Below, one piece after another: positions 48,488 through 58,087 of a DNA stretch of 64,000 bases. Positions within the stretch are counted from its first letter, which is position 1; each line of letters starts with the position of its first letter. This DNA is from Saprospiraceae bacterium (GTDB taxonomy: Bacteria > Bacteroidota > Bacteroidia > Chitinophagales > Saprospiraceae). The DNA lies in contig JAJTER010000024.1 in NCBI GenBank assembly GCA_021299835.1, positions 1 to 64,000 on the forward strand. Direction: 5' to 3'. Under the pieces are notes generated by a model. The model did not search any database, was not told the DNA's origin, and worked only from the letters and a program-made list of their open reading frames with translations. The position numbers were made by a program, and so were the translations under genes.

Positions 48488-51280
48488 CGATTTCTTACCT
48501 GATTTTTCCTCACGTTCCTTAGCCTGTCGTTTCATTTCTTTCATGTCATCCATTTCAGGACTTTCTTTTAGTGCCTTCCAGTCAAATTTCTCATCAAAAG
48601 GATCCAATGCTTTTTGCGGGTCAAAAATCCTGGCATCTACGGGTAAGGCAATATAGGGAGAAAAATCAGGCTTATCGGTAAACATATCAGATAAATCGGA
48701 GGCAGAAGCATCGTATTGATTCAGATAAGGAATGCCCAGTATATTCCAGAATGTCTTGAAAATACTACCGAAGCTGCTATGAGTATGGCTGATATGATTG
48801 CGTTTTGTATAAGGAGATATAGCCATTAGCACGCTTCTATGGGCATCAACGTGATCTACCCCACCCTGCGCATCATCTTCTGTTATCAAAATGAGCATAT
48901 TTTTCCAATAAGGTGTTTTTGATAAAAACTCAACGATTCTGCCTACTGCCAGGTCATTATCGGCCATATAACTCTCCTTAAATGGGTAACCAGCCTCGGG
49001 TCTTTCTCCGGAACCATGATCATTTGGCAAAATAACAGTAAGCATACTGGGTAAACTATCTTTTCCGGGACCCCATTTCTCATTGAATTCCTTTTCAAAA
49101 ACAGTCATTCTGAACTGGTCAGGAATGGCCATATTGTAAGTAGCAAATTCGTAACTGGTTCTATCTAATAAAGGGGTTGGCATCGGATAATTTGCTTTAT
49201 GGCGAATGCCGCCATATTTGTAAGTGTCTTTATAATCAGCAGGTTCGAACATAACACCAAAACCAAAATTAAAGTACGATTTATCATGTCTGTACAAATG
49301 ATCCCACATGGAACCTGCTTCGTTATAATCTTCAGGGAAAATGGCTCCAGCAGCTCCGTTTATTCCTAAATTCCCGGGAGCTTCTGAATTTTCCTTATGC
49401 TCTCTGTTATTTCCATAATTAGCCGGCGTCGTAGCCTCTACCCATTCATTGGGATAAGTATTTGCCAACCAACGATGGCCGTCCGCTGAAACATCGGAAT
49501 CGACATAAAAATTATCACTTATCGCAAAGCGTTCAGCCAATTTTATATGGTTTGGCATAACATTTACATTTTCAATGACATTAGATTTATTTTTATTAGA
49601 CACAGTACGGTTTAATCCAAAAGGTGCCAACGTAGAGTCCCCCAGCCCATTCTTCATTTGGCCGAAAATATCGTCATACGTTCTATTTTCTTTTGAAATG
49701 AAAACAATGTGTTTGATTGGGGAATCTTTTTGCCCTGGAAAAAGTGGAATAGGATTATTCTTTCTGGCATTATATATTGGGCTATTAGCGGGAATAATTT
49801 TAAAATTATTCTCAATCACCTGTTTCGTTAAGGCAGGTAATTGATCATCCGTTGGAACATCAGTAACCTGAACGGCACCATGCATTAAATTGCCAATATA
49901 ACTTCCCGACACACCCATTTTAAAGGTAGAACCGCCATTGGGACCACTTCCAAAGCCCTTTGCATTGGAAATGATTAATTTTTTACCATCGGGTGAAACC
50001 TTTAATTTAGCTGGAAACCAAGCCGTAGGAATATGTCCCAAAACCTTTAATGTACTTACATCTATCACAGCCACAGCGTTAATGCCAGATTCTGCCACAT
50101 AAATTCTTTTTTCGTCAGGTGAAACCGCTAATCCAAAAGGAATAATACCTCTTAATGTAGCTAGCTTTTCTTCGGGCGCAAGCTTAATATGGGTTACAAT
50201 TTGCTGGTTTTCAGCGTTCAGCACGGTAATATTATCATTATTTCCATTACTAATAAATACATATTTCCCTGCAACGACCATAGAATTGGGACTTGAGCCA
50301 CCCACGGCAGGAATGCCTTCAACCAGGTCACCAATTAAATGTCCTGTTTTTATTTTAGCTGTTACCCGAGGCTGCAAATTATTTTCAACATTCACCGCCC
50401 AAACAGAAAAAGACTCCTCAGCATTAATGGGTCCCAATCCGGGTACTAATATAGAATCATTCTGATAACCACGCTCAGCCTCAGGCGTATTATAGGCAAA
50501 TACAGGTTTTTTAACGGAAGTCTTTTTCCACTCACCCTCTTCTTTTTTCCAGATATAGTCATATTGATACATTCCCACATTAGCCACATAGACTGTTTTC
50601 TCGTCTTTTGATAAAGCGATGCCAAAAGGATAGCGACCCACGGGACAAGAAGAAATCAGTTTTTTCTCAATAACATCTACAATTAGTATTCTGAATCCTA
50701 TTTGATCCACTGCAAAAAGATATCGTCCATCCTTACTTAACACCATGTCACCAATGTATCCATGTAAATAATTAAACTTATTATTTTTAAAACTGCAGTC
50801 AATATCTCCTTTCGATTTACCCGTATTTGCATCAAAAGAATAAATTTTATTAGCTTGTCCACCTGCAGCGTAAACGGTTTGATTATCGGGAGAAATAGCA
50901 ATACCCATGAAAACAGATTCCAAAACCCCTTTATCACTTTTTACGGTGGGTGGAATCTGAGTTATTTGAGGATTATCTGTTAGAATATTTTTTAAAATAC
51001 TTATGGATATTGGGCTCGTTCCAGAATTAGCTGTAATAGCGATAGAGCCATCCATACTGAGGGTTAAGCCATAAGGATGCGGAGCGACTTGATGCACTTT
51101 TCCGGAAGGTGTGATGACCCTGCCGTTAGGAATAATGGTTTTACCGTTTTTATCAATCTTTACATAACCATCACCAGCGGGTGCAGAAATGATAAATGGT
51201 ACCGATTGGGCATGTGTTAAAATGGAAATACCCACTAAAAGAACAAGAAAAAATAGTTGTCGCATGTTGTTTTTCTTCAA
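48458..51280 (-). CDS. YncE-like beta-propeller / alkaline phosphatase-superfamily phosphoesterase fusion
   Basis: N-terminal repeats VSPDEKRIYVAESGINAVAVIDVSTLKVLGHIPTAWFP; C-terminal IKHIVFISKENRTYDDIFG...LILITEDDAQGGVDHVDAHRS. Confidence 0.9.
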   Translation of the reverse strand: MKKNNMRQLFFLVLLVGISILTHAQSVPFIISAPAGDGYVKIDKNGKTIIPNGRVITPSGKVHQVAPHPYGLTLSMDGSIAITANSGTSPISISILKNILTDNPQITQIPPTVKSDKGVLESVFMGIAISPDNQTVYAAGGQANKIYSFDANTGKSKGDIDCSFKNNKFNYLHGYIGDMVLSKDGRYLFAVDQIGFRILIVDVIEKKLISSCPVGRYPFGIALSKDEKTVYVANVGMYQYDYIWKKEEGEWKKTSVKKPVFAYNTPEAERGYQNDSILVPGLGPINAEESFSVWAVNVENNLQPRVTAKIKTGHLIGDLVEGIPAVGGSSPNSMVVAGKYVFISNGNNDNITVLNAENQQIVTHIKLAPEEKLATLRGIIPFGLAVSPDEKRIYVAESGINAVAVIDVSTLKVLGHIPTAWFPAKLKVSPDGKKLIISNAKGFGSGPNGGSTFKMGVSGSYIGNLMHGAVQVTDVPTDDQLPALTKQVIENNFKIIPANSPIYNARKNNPIPLFPGQKDSPIKHIVFISKENRTYDDIFGQMKNGLGDSTLAPFGLNRTVSNKNKSNVIENVNVMPNHIKLAERFAISDNFYVDSDVSADGHRWLANTYPNEWVEATTPANYGNNREHKENSEAPGNLGINGAAGAIFPEDYNEAGSMWDHLYRHDKSYFNFGFGVMFEPADYKDTYKYGGIRHKANYPMPTPLLDRTSYEFATYNMAIPDQFRMTVFEKEFNEKWGPGKDSLPSMLTVILPNDHGSGERPEAGYPFKESYMADNDLAVGRIVEFLSKTPYWKNMLILITEDDAQGGVDHVDAHRSVLMAISPYTKRNHISHTHSSFGSIFKTFWNILGIPYLNQYDASASDLSDMFTDKPDFSPYIALPVDARIFDPQKALDPFDEKFDWKALKESPEMDDMKEMKRQAKEREEKSGKKSSNGPAKFKN

Positions 51281-51349
51281 ATCTACTTAAAATTTTACCA
51301 TCTTTATACGGATTTTTAGTCCTATTTATAAAGCAAATGATTAATTAAC

Positions 51350-52018
51350 ATGACCTTTACATTAAACCGACCTAAAATTAAAATTTGCTGTATCAGCAGT
51401 TTGGAAGAAGCTTTTCTTGCCATAAAACATGGTACTGATGCACTTGGACTTGTTGGAAATATGCCCAGTGGACCTGGTATAATATCGGATGAACTCATTT
51501 CACAAATAACTAAGCATATACCTCCTCCTATAGCGACTTTCTTGCTCACAAGTGAAAGGAAAGCATCAGATATTATAGCTCATCATCAAAAGGTACATAC
51601 AAATACCATACAAATAGTCGATTCCTTATTAGAAATGGACTATGCCAAGATTAGAGAAGCTATTCCAACTGTAAAAATAGTACAGGTTATTCATGTTCTA
51701 AATGAAAAACAAATAGAGGAAGCGCTGGAGGTTGAGCCATGGGTGGATGCTATTCTCCTGGATAGCGGAAATCCTAATCTGAAGGTTAAAATTTTAGGCG
51801 GAACGGGAAATTCACATGACTGGAAGTTAAGTAGAAAAATCAGGGAGGCGGTGAAAAAACCAGTTTTTTTAGCCGGTGGCATAAATGCTCAAAATGTGCA
51901 ACAAGCTATAGAGGAAGTCAATCCTTACGGCATAGATTTATGCAGTAGCGTAAGAACAAACGGACAGTTAGATGCCTCAAAGCTGGATATTTTTTTTAAG
52001 GCTATTCATATTTCTTAA
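51350..52018 (+). CDS. TrpF-like phosphoribosylanthranilate isomerase family protein
   Basis: KIKICCISSLEEAFLAIKHGTDALGLVG; DAILLDSGN; LGGTGNSHDWKLSRKIREAVKKPVFLAGGINAQNVQQAIEEVNPYGIDLCSSVRTNG. Confidence 0.75.
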   Translation: MTFTLNRPKIKICCISSLEEAFLAIKHGTDALGLVGNMPSGPGIISDELISQITKHIPPPIATFLLTSERKASDIIAHHQKVHTNTIQIVDSLLEMDYAKIREAIPTVKIVQVIHVLNEKQIEEALEVEPWVDAILLDSGNPNLKVKILGGTGNSHDWKLSRKIREAVKKPVFLAGGINAQNVQQAIEEVNPYGIDLCSSVRTNGQLDASKLDIFFKAIHIS

Positions 52019-52060
52019 ACATTTAAATGTTGAGAATGTTAGGCTTAAAAAAAAATAAAC

Positions 52061-52504
52061 ATGGACAGAAGAACTTTTATTCAAGAATTAAGAGTACCCG
52101 TTTTAGCCACTTGTGCCATTTGCTTAGGGTCATGTGCTAAAGACGATATTACTACGCCAGGTGGAGGTAATACGGGGGGTAACAATACAGGTGGAAACAC
52201 CACGAATAGTTTTAAAGTCGATTTAACTAAAGAACTTCAAGCCGTTGGTTCTTTTATTTTTAACGATAAAATTATTGTAGTTCGTCTAGCCGCTGGAAGC
52301 GTCCCATCTTCTTTTGTTGCCTTGCAAAGAGCATGCACTCATCAGGGAACCGACGTCAATTGGAACGCATCTAAAAATGAATTCGTTTGTCCGAATCATG
52401 GCGCTCGTTTTAATACTTCAGGACAAAATATTGGAGGTCAATCTACCAGCGCTTTACCTGTGTACGCCATCAGTATTTCAGGAACCACGCTATCTGTTGG
52501 ATAA
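52061..52504 (+). CDS. Rieske [2Fe-2S] domain protein
   Basis: CTHQGTDVNWNASKNEFVCPNHGARFNTSG (CxH...CxxH) after signal/lipoprotein-like leader and Gly/Thr/Asn linker. Confidence 0.88.
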   Translation: MDRRTFIQELRVPVLATCAICLGSCAKDDITTPGGGNTGGNNTGGNTTNSFKVDLTKELQAVGSFIFNDKIIVVRLAAGSVPSSFVALQRACTHQGTDVNWNASKNEFVCPNHGARFNTSGQNIGGQSTSALPVYAISISGTTLSVG

Positions 52505-53407
52505 TTACTCCTCTTTGTTTTTTTCCAGAAATTTTAAGAATGGCTTTGAACCAAGGACGTTTACTTCCCCTCTCAGGCCTTTAACAAATCGAGCTGGGGG
52601 TGCAAAACTTTGAACTTTAACCTTAAAATGAAATCTACCCGTGCCATACATTTCATTAACGAATGGCTTGCACATTGGGAATTCGTCTTTAAGAATTAAA
52701 TAAGCTCTCATTGACATGTCCAGCTCGATGGTTTTATCGAGACTAGTACCTTGAAATCCAAAGATATCAGGTTTATTATACTTGTGTTGTTCTTCAAATT
52801 TGAAGGTTGCTTTAGTTATTTGTACCTCTGAAATACGCTCAACTTTAAAATATTTATTTTCACCCGATGAAACCTCGTAGGCAACAATAGCCTCATAATT
52901 AGGTGTAAATGCTATGGGTTCTACTAATCGATCTGATACTATCTGGCTATTTGCAGAATAATAATTTTTAAGAATTACCTGATTTTTCTGAGTGATAGCC
53001 TCGTAAAGGTTAAATATAATTTGAGAAAGATGCGCTTTAAAAATATTTTCTGCACCTACATTTGCTACCGTCAGTCCTTGTATTTTCTGTAATACACTTT
53101 GTGATAAATTATGTTGATTTCCTACACTTTGAACCAGTTTAACCAAGTAATCTATCTCTTGATCGGAAAGATTCAATGACTTTTTATCCACATCAGCAGG
53201 TAAAAAGTACCTGTTTTCATCGTCCTTTAATACTTTGATACCTAGCTCCGCTAAAAGATCCAGGTATCTATACACCGAGCGTTCAGAAATATCCAATAAA
53301 CTTACCAAGGTTTTCATACCTTTCGATGGCCTGGCTTTTAAAAAGTTAATCAACTCAAAAACCCTGAAAATTCTATTTTGATTGAACATAAATGAATATT
53401 TTTTCAA
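52505..53407 (-). CDS. HTH_11 / WYL-domain transcriptional regulator
   Basis: KGMKTLVSLLDISERSVYRYLDLLAELGIKVLKDDENRYFL; PNYEAIVAYEVSSGENKYFKVERISEVQIT. Confidence 0.85.
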   Translation of the reverse strand: MKKYSFMFNQNRIFRVFELINFLKARPSKGMKTLVSLLDISERSVYRYLDLLAELGIKVLKDDENRYFLPADVDKKSLNLSDQEIDYLVKLVQSVGNQHNLSQSVLQKIQGLTVANVGAENIFKAHLSQIIFNLYEAITQKNQVILKNYYSANSQIVSDRLVEPIAFTPNYEAIVAYEVSSGENKYFKVERISEVQITKATFKFEEQHKYNKPDIFGFQGTSLDKTIELDMSMRAYLILKDEFPMCKPFVNEMYGTGRFHFKVKVQSFAPPARFVKGLRGEVNVLGSKPFLKFLEKNKEE

Positions 53408-53499
53408 ATAAAGTCATTTTTTTTTGCTTTTGAAAACTTACTGACCTTAATTGGCAAAATAAAGTATTTATTTTGTAATAATTTTAGTTTTCAGCCAAG

Positions 53500-53535
53500 C
53501 CACCTTAGCTATTCAGCCAGTTAGGGTGGTTTTTT
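53500..53535 (+). terminator. Orphan plus-strand terminator-like hairpin
   Basis: ccaccttagct-attcagcc-agttagggtgg (11 bp allowing G-U) then tttttt; no plus-strand gene upstream. Confidence 0.5.
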
Positions 53536-54304
53536 ATTGAATATATTTTTTCCGGTACCATATAAAAGGTAAAAAGAAAAAATTCAAACCGATAATAGAA
53601 GGTAATATCCATTCTAATTTATTTATGGCCAGTAGGAATGACATAATCAATAATTGAAATCCTAATCCATACATTGATAAAAAAGTCATAAACAAAGAAG
53701 GAAATGAAGTAGCTTTTGAGGCTTTGGGGTCTAAATAGTAAATAATTTTATCAAAAAGACCATAGCTTAACTTATACCATTGGAATAAAAAATTAACCTT
53801 TCGCTGACTTTCGCCCGGATAAGCATCTGGTGCATTTATTTCAAATATTTGACTTGTATGATCACTCCCGGCTGACTTATTTCGCAAGATTACGTAGTAA
53901 TAATTATAAAGAGTACCCTGGGTTTGCAAACTAAAAAAGGCAATGAGCATGATGAAAATGGAGACATCAGATTTCCAATAGAAGACCATTAAAAACATAA
54001 AATTTAACATAAGATCAAAAATGCTATCCAGATACCTGCCCACATAAGAAGGTTTATTTCTCATTCTTGCTAACTCTCCATCGGCTGCATCGATGACTGA
54101 TTTTAGAATGATAAAGAAGGCAGCCAGATAAAAATGGTCTGTGAGGATAAAATAAATAGCCAGCAATCCGCTAAGACCAAATAGAAAGGTCAGATGAACA
54201 GGCGTTATGCTTGTATTGAGAGAGGCTCTGGAAATAAATTTTGCAAAAAATCTGCCATAATCAGATAAATCCAAAAATTTATCTTTGTCAATAAGTTTAG
54301 GCAT
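53534..54304 (-). CDS. CDP-alcohol phosphatidyltransferase family protein
   Basis: SVIDAADGELARMRNKPSYVGRYLDSIFDLMLNF matches DGx2ARx8Gx3Dx3D. Confidence 0.92.
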   Translation of the reverse strand: MPKLIDKDKFLDLSDYGRFFAKFISRASLNTSITPVHLTFLFGLSGLLAIYFILTDHFYLAAFFIILKSVIDAADGELARMRNKPSYVGRYLDSIFDLMLNFMFLMVFYWKSDVSIFIMLIAFFSLQTQGTLYNYYYVILRNKSAGSDHTSQIFEINAPDAYPGESQRKVNFLFQWYKLSYGLFDKIIYYLDPKASKATSFPSLFMTFLSMYGLGFQLLIMSFLLAINKLEWILPSIIGLNFFFLPFIWYRKKYIQ

Positions 54305-54329
54305 TATAATACTTAAAAGATGATTTTAA

Positions 54330-55289
54330 TTAATTCCTTTTTAGGAAATTCGGGATAAAGCGCGGTACTTTTTCCTGATATTCTTTATATTTCGGATATT
54401 TAGATGCTGAAATTTCCTCTGAAAAATTGGCACTTCCCCTGAATAAAAGAATTAAAAGAATAGCGCCACCTATAGACCAATTAAACCATTGACCCGTAGC
54501 CTGGACGCTGAACAGATACAAAATAACCCATATAGCTTGTTCTGCGGCATAATTAGGATGTCTGACAAAAGCCCATAAACCTTTAGATACAAATCCGTCT
54601 TCATATATCCCCAGGTCCTTATCGCTGTACATTCTATTATATTTTTCTGTTTGAAAATCGTATTGCTGCTGATCGGCAATATATTCAATGAATATGGCTG
54701 CCAAAAAAAGGAAAGCAAGAAGGTAATCAATCATTCCCACTGCAGCCACATTTTCTGCATACACGGCAATTACGGGTAGCGTAATAAGAAAAATGAGGGT
54801 ATTCTGGTAGAAGCAAATGAATCCCAAATTAAAAAGAGTCCAAATGAAAGGATTTTTAAGACCTGGTTTTTTTCGTAATATCGCCCAGCGATAATCCTCT
54901 TCACCTTCCCAAAATTTCCATGAATATGCTCCCCTTCTGGCAAAATTATAAGTAAGTCTCACTCCCCAGAGTGTAACTAAAATAGCCATAATTAACATCC
55001 TGTCATTCCACTGACCCAGATAAGCCATATACCAAACATAAACAACGGGTACAATACTCCATAGTTTGTCCACCTGCGAATAATTTTCTGTCAACTGCCC
55101 TACGGTAAAAGTGAATAAAATAACAGCTACTGCGATATAATAGGAATTTTCAATCATATTCCATTGAATATCATTGGGTGGCGTACCAAAATAGAACGCA
55201 CAGACTGGTAAAATAAAAAGGGTAATGAGCAGAAAAAATACCGTCTTTTTCATGATTTTTTGGAGTTTGTTTACTATTCGAGGTAACAA
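54330..55289 (-). CDS. DUF1295 / steroid 5-alpha-reductase-like integral membrane protein
   Basis: WGVRLTYNFARRGAYSWKFWEGEEDYRWAILR; GLWAFVRHPNYAAEQAIWVILYLFSV. Confidence 0.88.
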   Translation of the reverse strand: MLPRIVNKLQKIMKKTVFFLLITLFILPVCAFYFGTPPNDIQWNMIENSYYIAVAVILFTFTVGQLTENYSQVDKLWSIVPVVYVWYMAYLGQWNDRMLIMAILVTLWGVRLTYNFARRGAYSWKFWEGEEDYRWAILRKKPGLKNPFIWTLFNLGFICFYQNTLIFLITLPVIAVYAENVAAVGMIDYLLAFLFLAAIFIEYIADQQQYDFQTEKYNRMYSDKDLGIYEDGFVSKGLWAFVRHPNYAAEQAIWVILYLFSVQATGQWFNWSIGGAILLILLFRGSANFSEEISASKYPKYKEYQEKVPRFIPNFLKRN

Positions 55290-55437
55290 AAGTCGGTAAA
55301 ACTAACTAAAATGCTCCTCATTATAAGTAGTTCTCTAAATAAAATTAAAATATACCTTAGCTTTGGTATTATTCAAAAACTCATTTACTTTTTAACACAT
55401 TAATTTTTATTATCTTCCATAATTTAAATGGCAAAAA

Positions 55438-56958
55438 ATGAAATATCTAATTTTCCTTTTCCTTTGTTTTTCTTTGGTTGTACAAAGTCAAACAACCGAG
55501 TTTTTTTCTCCCAATTCCTTTGTTGATAAGGACAGGATAGAAAAAATAAAAAGCACGTTTTCCCTGGTCGAAAAAATGTACAGCGACCATTCAGTAAAAA
55601 ATCATTTTCCAGGTTATTCCTTCGGCATAGTGGTGGACGGACAACTCATTTTTAAGGGTAGTGGTGGGTTTTCCAACCTGGAAAATAAAACGCCTGCCTC
55701 TTCTTCCACCCTATTCAGAATTGCCTCCATGTCTAAAAGTTTCACCACTGCGGCTATTTTAAAACTGCGGGATGAAGGAAAATTGAGCTTAGATGATCCT
55801 ATTGAAAAATACCTGCCAGGTATTAAAAATCAAAAATTAACAGTGGACGGGCCTCCCATCAGCATAAGACATTGTATGAATCATTTAGCTGGTTTTCCAG
55901 AGGATAATCCATGGGGAGACAGACAGTTAGCAGATTCTGAGGAAGACCTGATACAACTTATAGGTAAAACCTTGTCCTTTTCCAATACGCCAGGTGTTTC
56001 TTATGAATATAGTAATCTGGGATTCACCATACTCGGTTATATTATTCATAAAGTTTCTGGTTTACCCTATAATGAATACATTCAAAAAAATATTCTTAGG
56101 CCTATTGGCATGCAGAATACAACCTACGAGTATTCAGAAGTGAAACCAGAATTATTAGCGCAGGGCTACCGTTTCATAGATGGAGAATGGAAAATTGAAC
56201 CCTTATTAGCCGATGGAATTTATGGTGCGATGGGAGGAATGATTACCTCCATAGATGAGTTTAGCCAATACGTTTCCCTTCATCAACAGGCCTGGCCAGA
56301 ACGAAATGATGCGGACAAAATGCCTATTAAAAGGGGAACCCTTAGAGAAATGCATGTTCCTCAAGCCTTTATAGGTCTAAATCCTGGATACACTTTGCCA
56401 AATGGTAAAAAAATGGCTACCACGTCTAGTTATACTTTTGGGCTGAATTGGATGAAAGACCAATGGGGAAAGACGAGTTTGGGACATAGTGGAGGCTTAC
56501 CAGGTTTTGGTAGTAATTGGCGTTTTATGCCGGAATATGGTATTGGCGTCATTTATTTTGCCAATGTCACTTATGCCCCAACCTCCGGACTTAATGTCGC
56601 TATACTTGACACCATCATTCAATTAGCCCAATTAAAACCGAGGAGCGTTTCTATCTCACCTATATTGGCGAAAAGACAAAAAGAAATGATAGACCTTTTA
56701 CCATCCTGGGAAAATTTGACCGATATTTTTGCTGACAATTTCTTTGCTGATTATATTTTGAAGGATCTAAAGACAGAATCAAACACTTTATTTTCAGCTG
56801 CAGGTAAAATCATTTCGGTTTCGCCTATTTTTCCTGAAAATCAATTAAGGGGCTATTGTATTTTGAAGGGAGAGAAAAAATCATTAAAATTGAGCTTTAC
56901 GTTAACTCCTGAAGTCCCTGCCCGTATTCAGGAATACCATTTGACAGAAATAAAATAA
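55438..56958 (+). CDS. Serine hydrolase (beta-lactamase family), secreted
   Basis: FRIASMSKSFTTAAIL (SxxK), YEYSNLGFTILG (YxN), GHSGGLPGF. Confidence 0.92.
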   Translation: MKYLIFLFLCFSLVVQSQTTEFFSPNSFVDKDRIEKIKSTFSLVEKMYSDHSVKNHFPGYSFGIVVDGQLIFKGSGGFSNLENKTPASSSTLFRIASMSKSFTTAAILKLRDEGKLSLDDPIEKYLPGIKNQKLTVDGPPISIRHCMNHLAGFPEDNPWGDRQLADSEEDLIQLIGKTLSFSNTPGVSYEYSNLGFTILGYIIHKVSGLPYNEYIQKNILRPIGMQNTTYEYSEVKPELLAQGYRFIDGEWKIEPLLADGIYGAMGGMITSIDEFSQYVSLHQQAWPERNDADKMPIKRGTLREMHVPQAFIGLNPGYTLPNGKKMATTSSYTFGLNWMKDQWGKTSLGHSGGLPGFGSNWRFMPEYGIGVIYFANVTYAPTSGLNVAILDTIIQLAQLKPRSVSISPILAKRQKEMIDLLPSWENLTDIFADNFFADYILKDLKTESNTLFSAAGKIISVSPIFPENQLRGYCILKGEKKSLKLSFTLTPEVPARIQEYHLTEIK

Positions 56959-56960
56959 AA

Positions 56961-56997
56961 AAAAAGACCGGAATCTCACCTGAGGGAGATTCCGGTT
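56961..56997 (-). terminator. Minus-strand intrinsic terminator
   Basis: accggaatctc-acctgagg-gagattccggt, preceded on plus strand by a long A-run (T-run on minus). Confidence 0.75.
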
Positions 56998-57116
56998 ACC
57001 TATTACTCTCGATTTAACTTTTATACTATATCTTAATTAAAGATTATATGGTTCTATTGTGTAAACAAAGATAAACGGGAGTAGTCTCTAATCATATACT
57101 CATAAATGAGTATTTT

Positions 57117-57896
57117 TTATACCCAACCATTCTTTATTGACCTATTTACCAATTCCAACGTATTTTTTACGTCACATTTAGACAGCATATTCCTTCTATG
57201 TGTGCTGACCGTTTCCCTTGAAATAAATAACTCTTTGGCAATTTCTTCACTCGTTTTACCTTGAATCAGCTTATTCAATATTTCTTTTTCTCTCGGTGAA
57301 AACCGCTCTTTTGGTTTTAAAAAGGAAAATTTTCCTTCAACCTGAACATTTTCATAAGTGGGTTCTCCATCCAAACCAATAAAAGAAAGAACAGGAAGGC
57401 CTTCTTTTTTCAAATCTGTAATATCTGAATGAATACCCATTGTCTTTACAATGGCTCCTTTATCATCCGTTTCAATGGTTACCATTTGTTGTAACACTCT
57501 GACATAATGTCGCTCCTTATGTTTTAACCGATAATCATACCTTACCTTATACTTAAATATTTTTTCCACAGGTAATTCATTAAAAAATTCCCTTACTTTC
57601 GACTCATTAGCTATGACCACGGGTAGATCGATTGGATGAACCAATGAAAGCATTTTTTCCATGGACATTTCATCCGGTTCATACCCCAGAACGTCAATAG
57701 TACCTTTACTGAAATTATTTAGATTAACGTCTTTAATATCTGAAAGAAAAAAATAAGATTTACCTATCATAAAGAGAGCTAACCTATTTTCCTGAAGGAT
57801 ATCAATGAAAGCTACATTTTGTTTTGTTGAATCACCATAACTTTGATCATTCCAAATTTTATCTACTAGAGTTTTAACTGGTTGATTTCTGTTCAT
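57117..57896 (-). CDS. LuxR-type response regulator with PAS-like sensor domain
   Basis: C-terminal FSPREKEILNKLIQGKTSEEIAKELFISRETVSTHRRNMLSKCDVKNTLELV; PAS-like DVLGYEPDEMSMEKMLSLVHPIDLPVV. Track start 58001; MNRNQPVKTL at 57896 preferred. Confidence 0.88.
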   Translation of the reverse strand: MNRNQPVKTLVDKIWNDQSYGDSTKQNVAFIDILQENRLALFMIGKSYFFLSDIKDVNLNNFSKGTIDVLGYEPDEMSMEKMLSLVHPIDLPVVIANESKVREFFNELPVEKIFKYKVRYDYRLKHKERHYVRVLQQMVTIETDDKGAIVKTMGIHSDITDLKKEGLPVLSFIGLDGEPTYENVQVEGKFSFLKPKERFSPREKEILNKLIQGKTSEEIAKELFISRETVSTHRRNMLSKCDVKNTLELVNRSIKNGWV

Positions 57897-57958
57897 CTGG
57901 AGTAATACTTTTAACGAAGCAAACATAAAAAAAATAGCAGAATTAACCTGATTATTGG

Positions 57959-57990
57959 CGTGAAATGCAGGATTTTGTCGTGAAATGCAG
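57959..57990. promoter_or_regulatory. Direct repeat, candidate operator of the LuxR-type gene
   Basis: cgtgaaatgcag at 57959-57970 and 57979-57990, 20 bp apart, upstream of the preferred start. Confidence 0.4.
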
Positions 57991-58087
57991 AAATTAGACA
58001 AATCAAGGTGTTTAATAATTCAAAGTAAATACCTATCATATTTTTGAGTAGATAATTTTTTTTCTACTTTTAATAAAATTTAACCCA

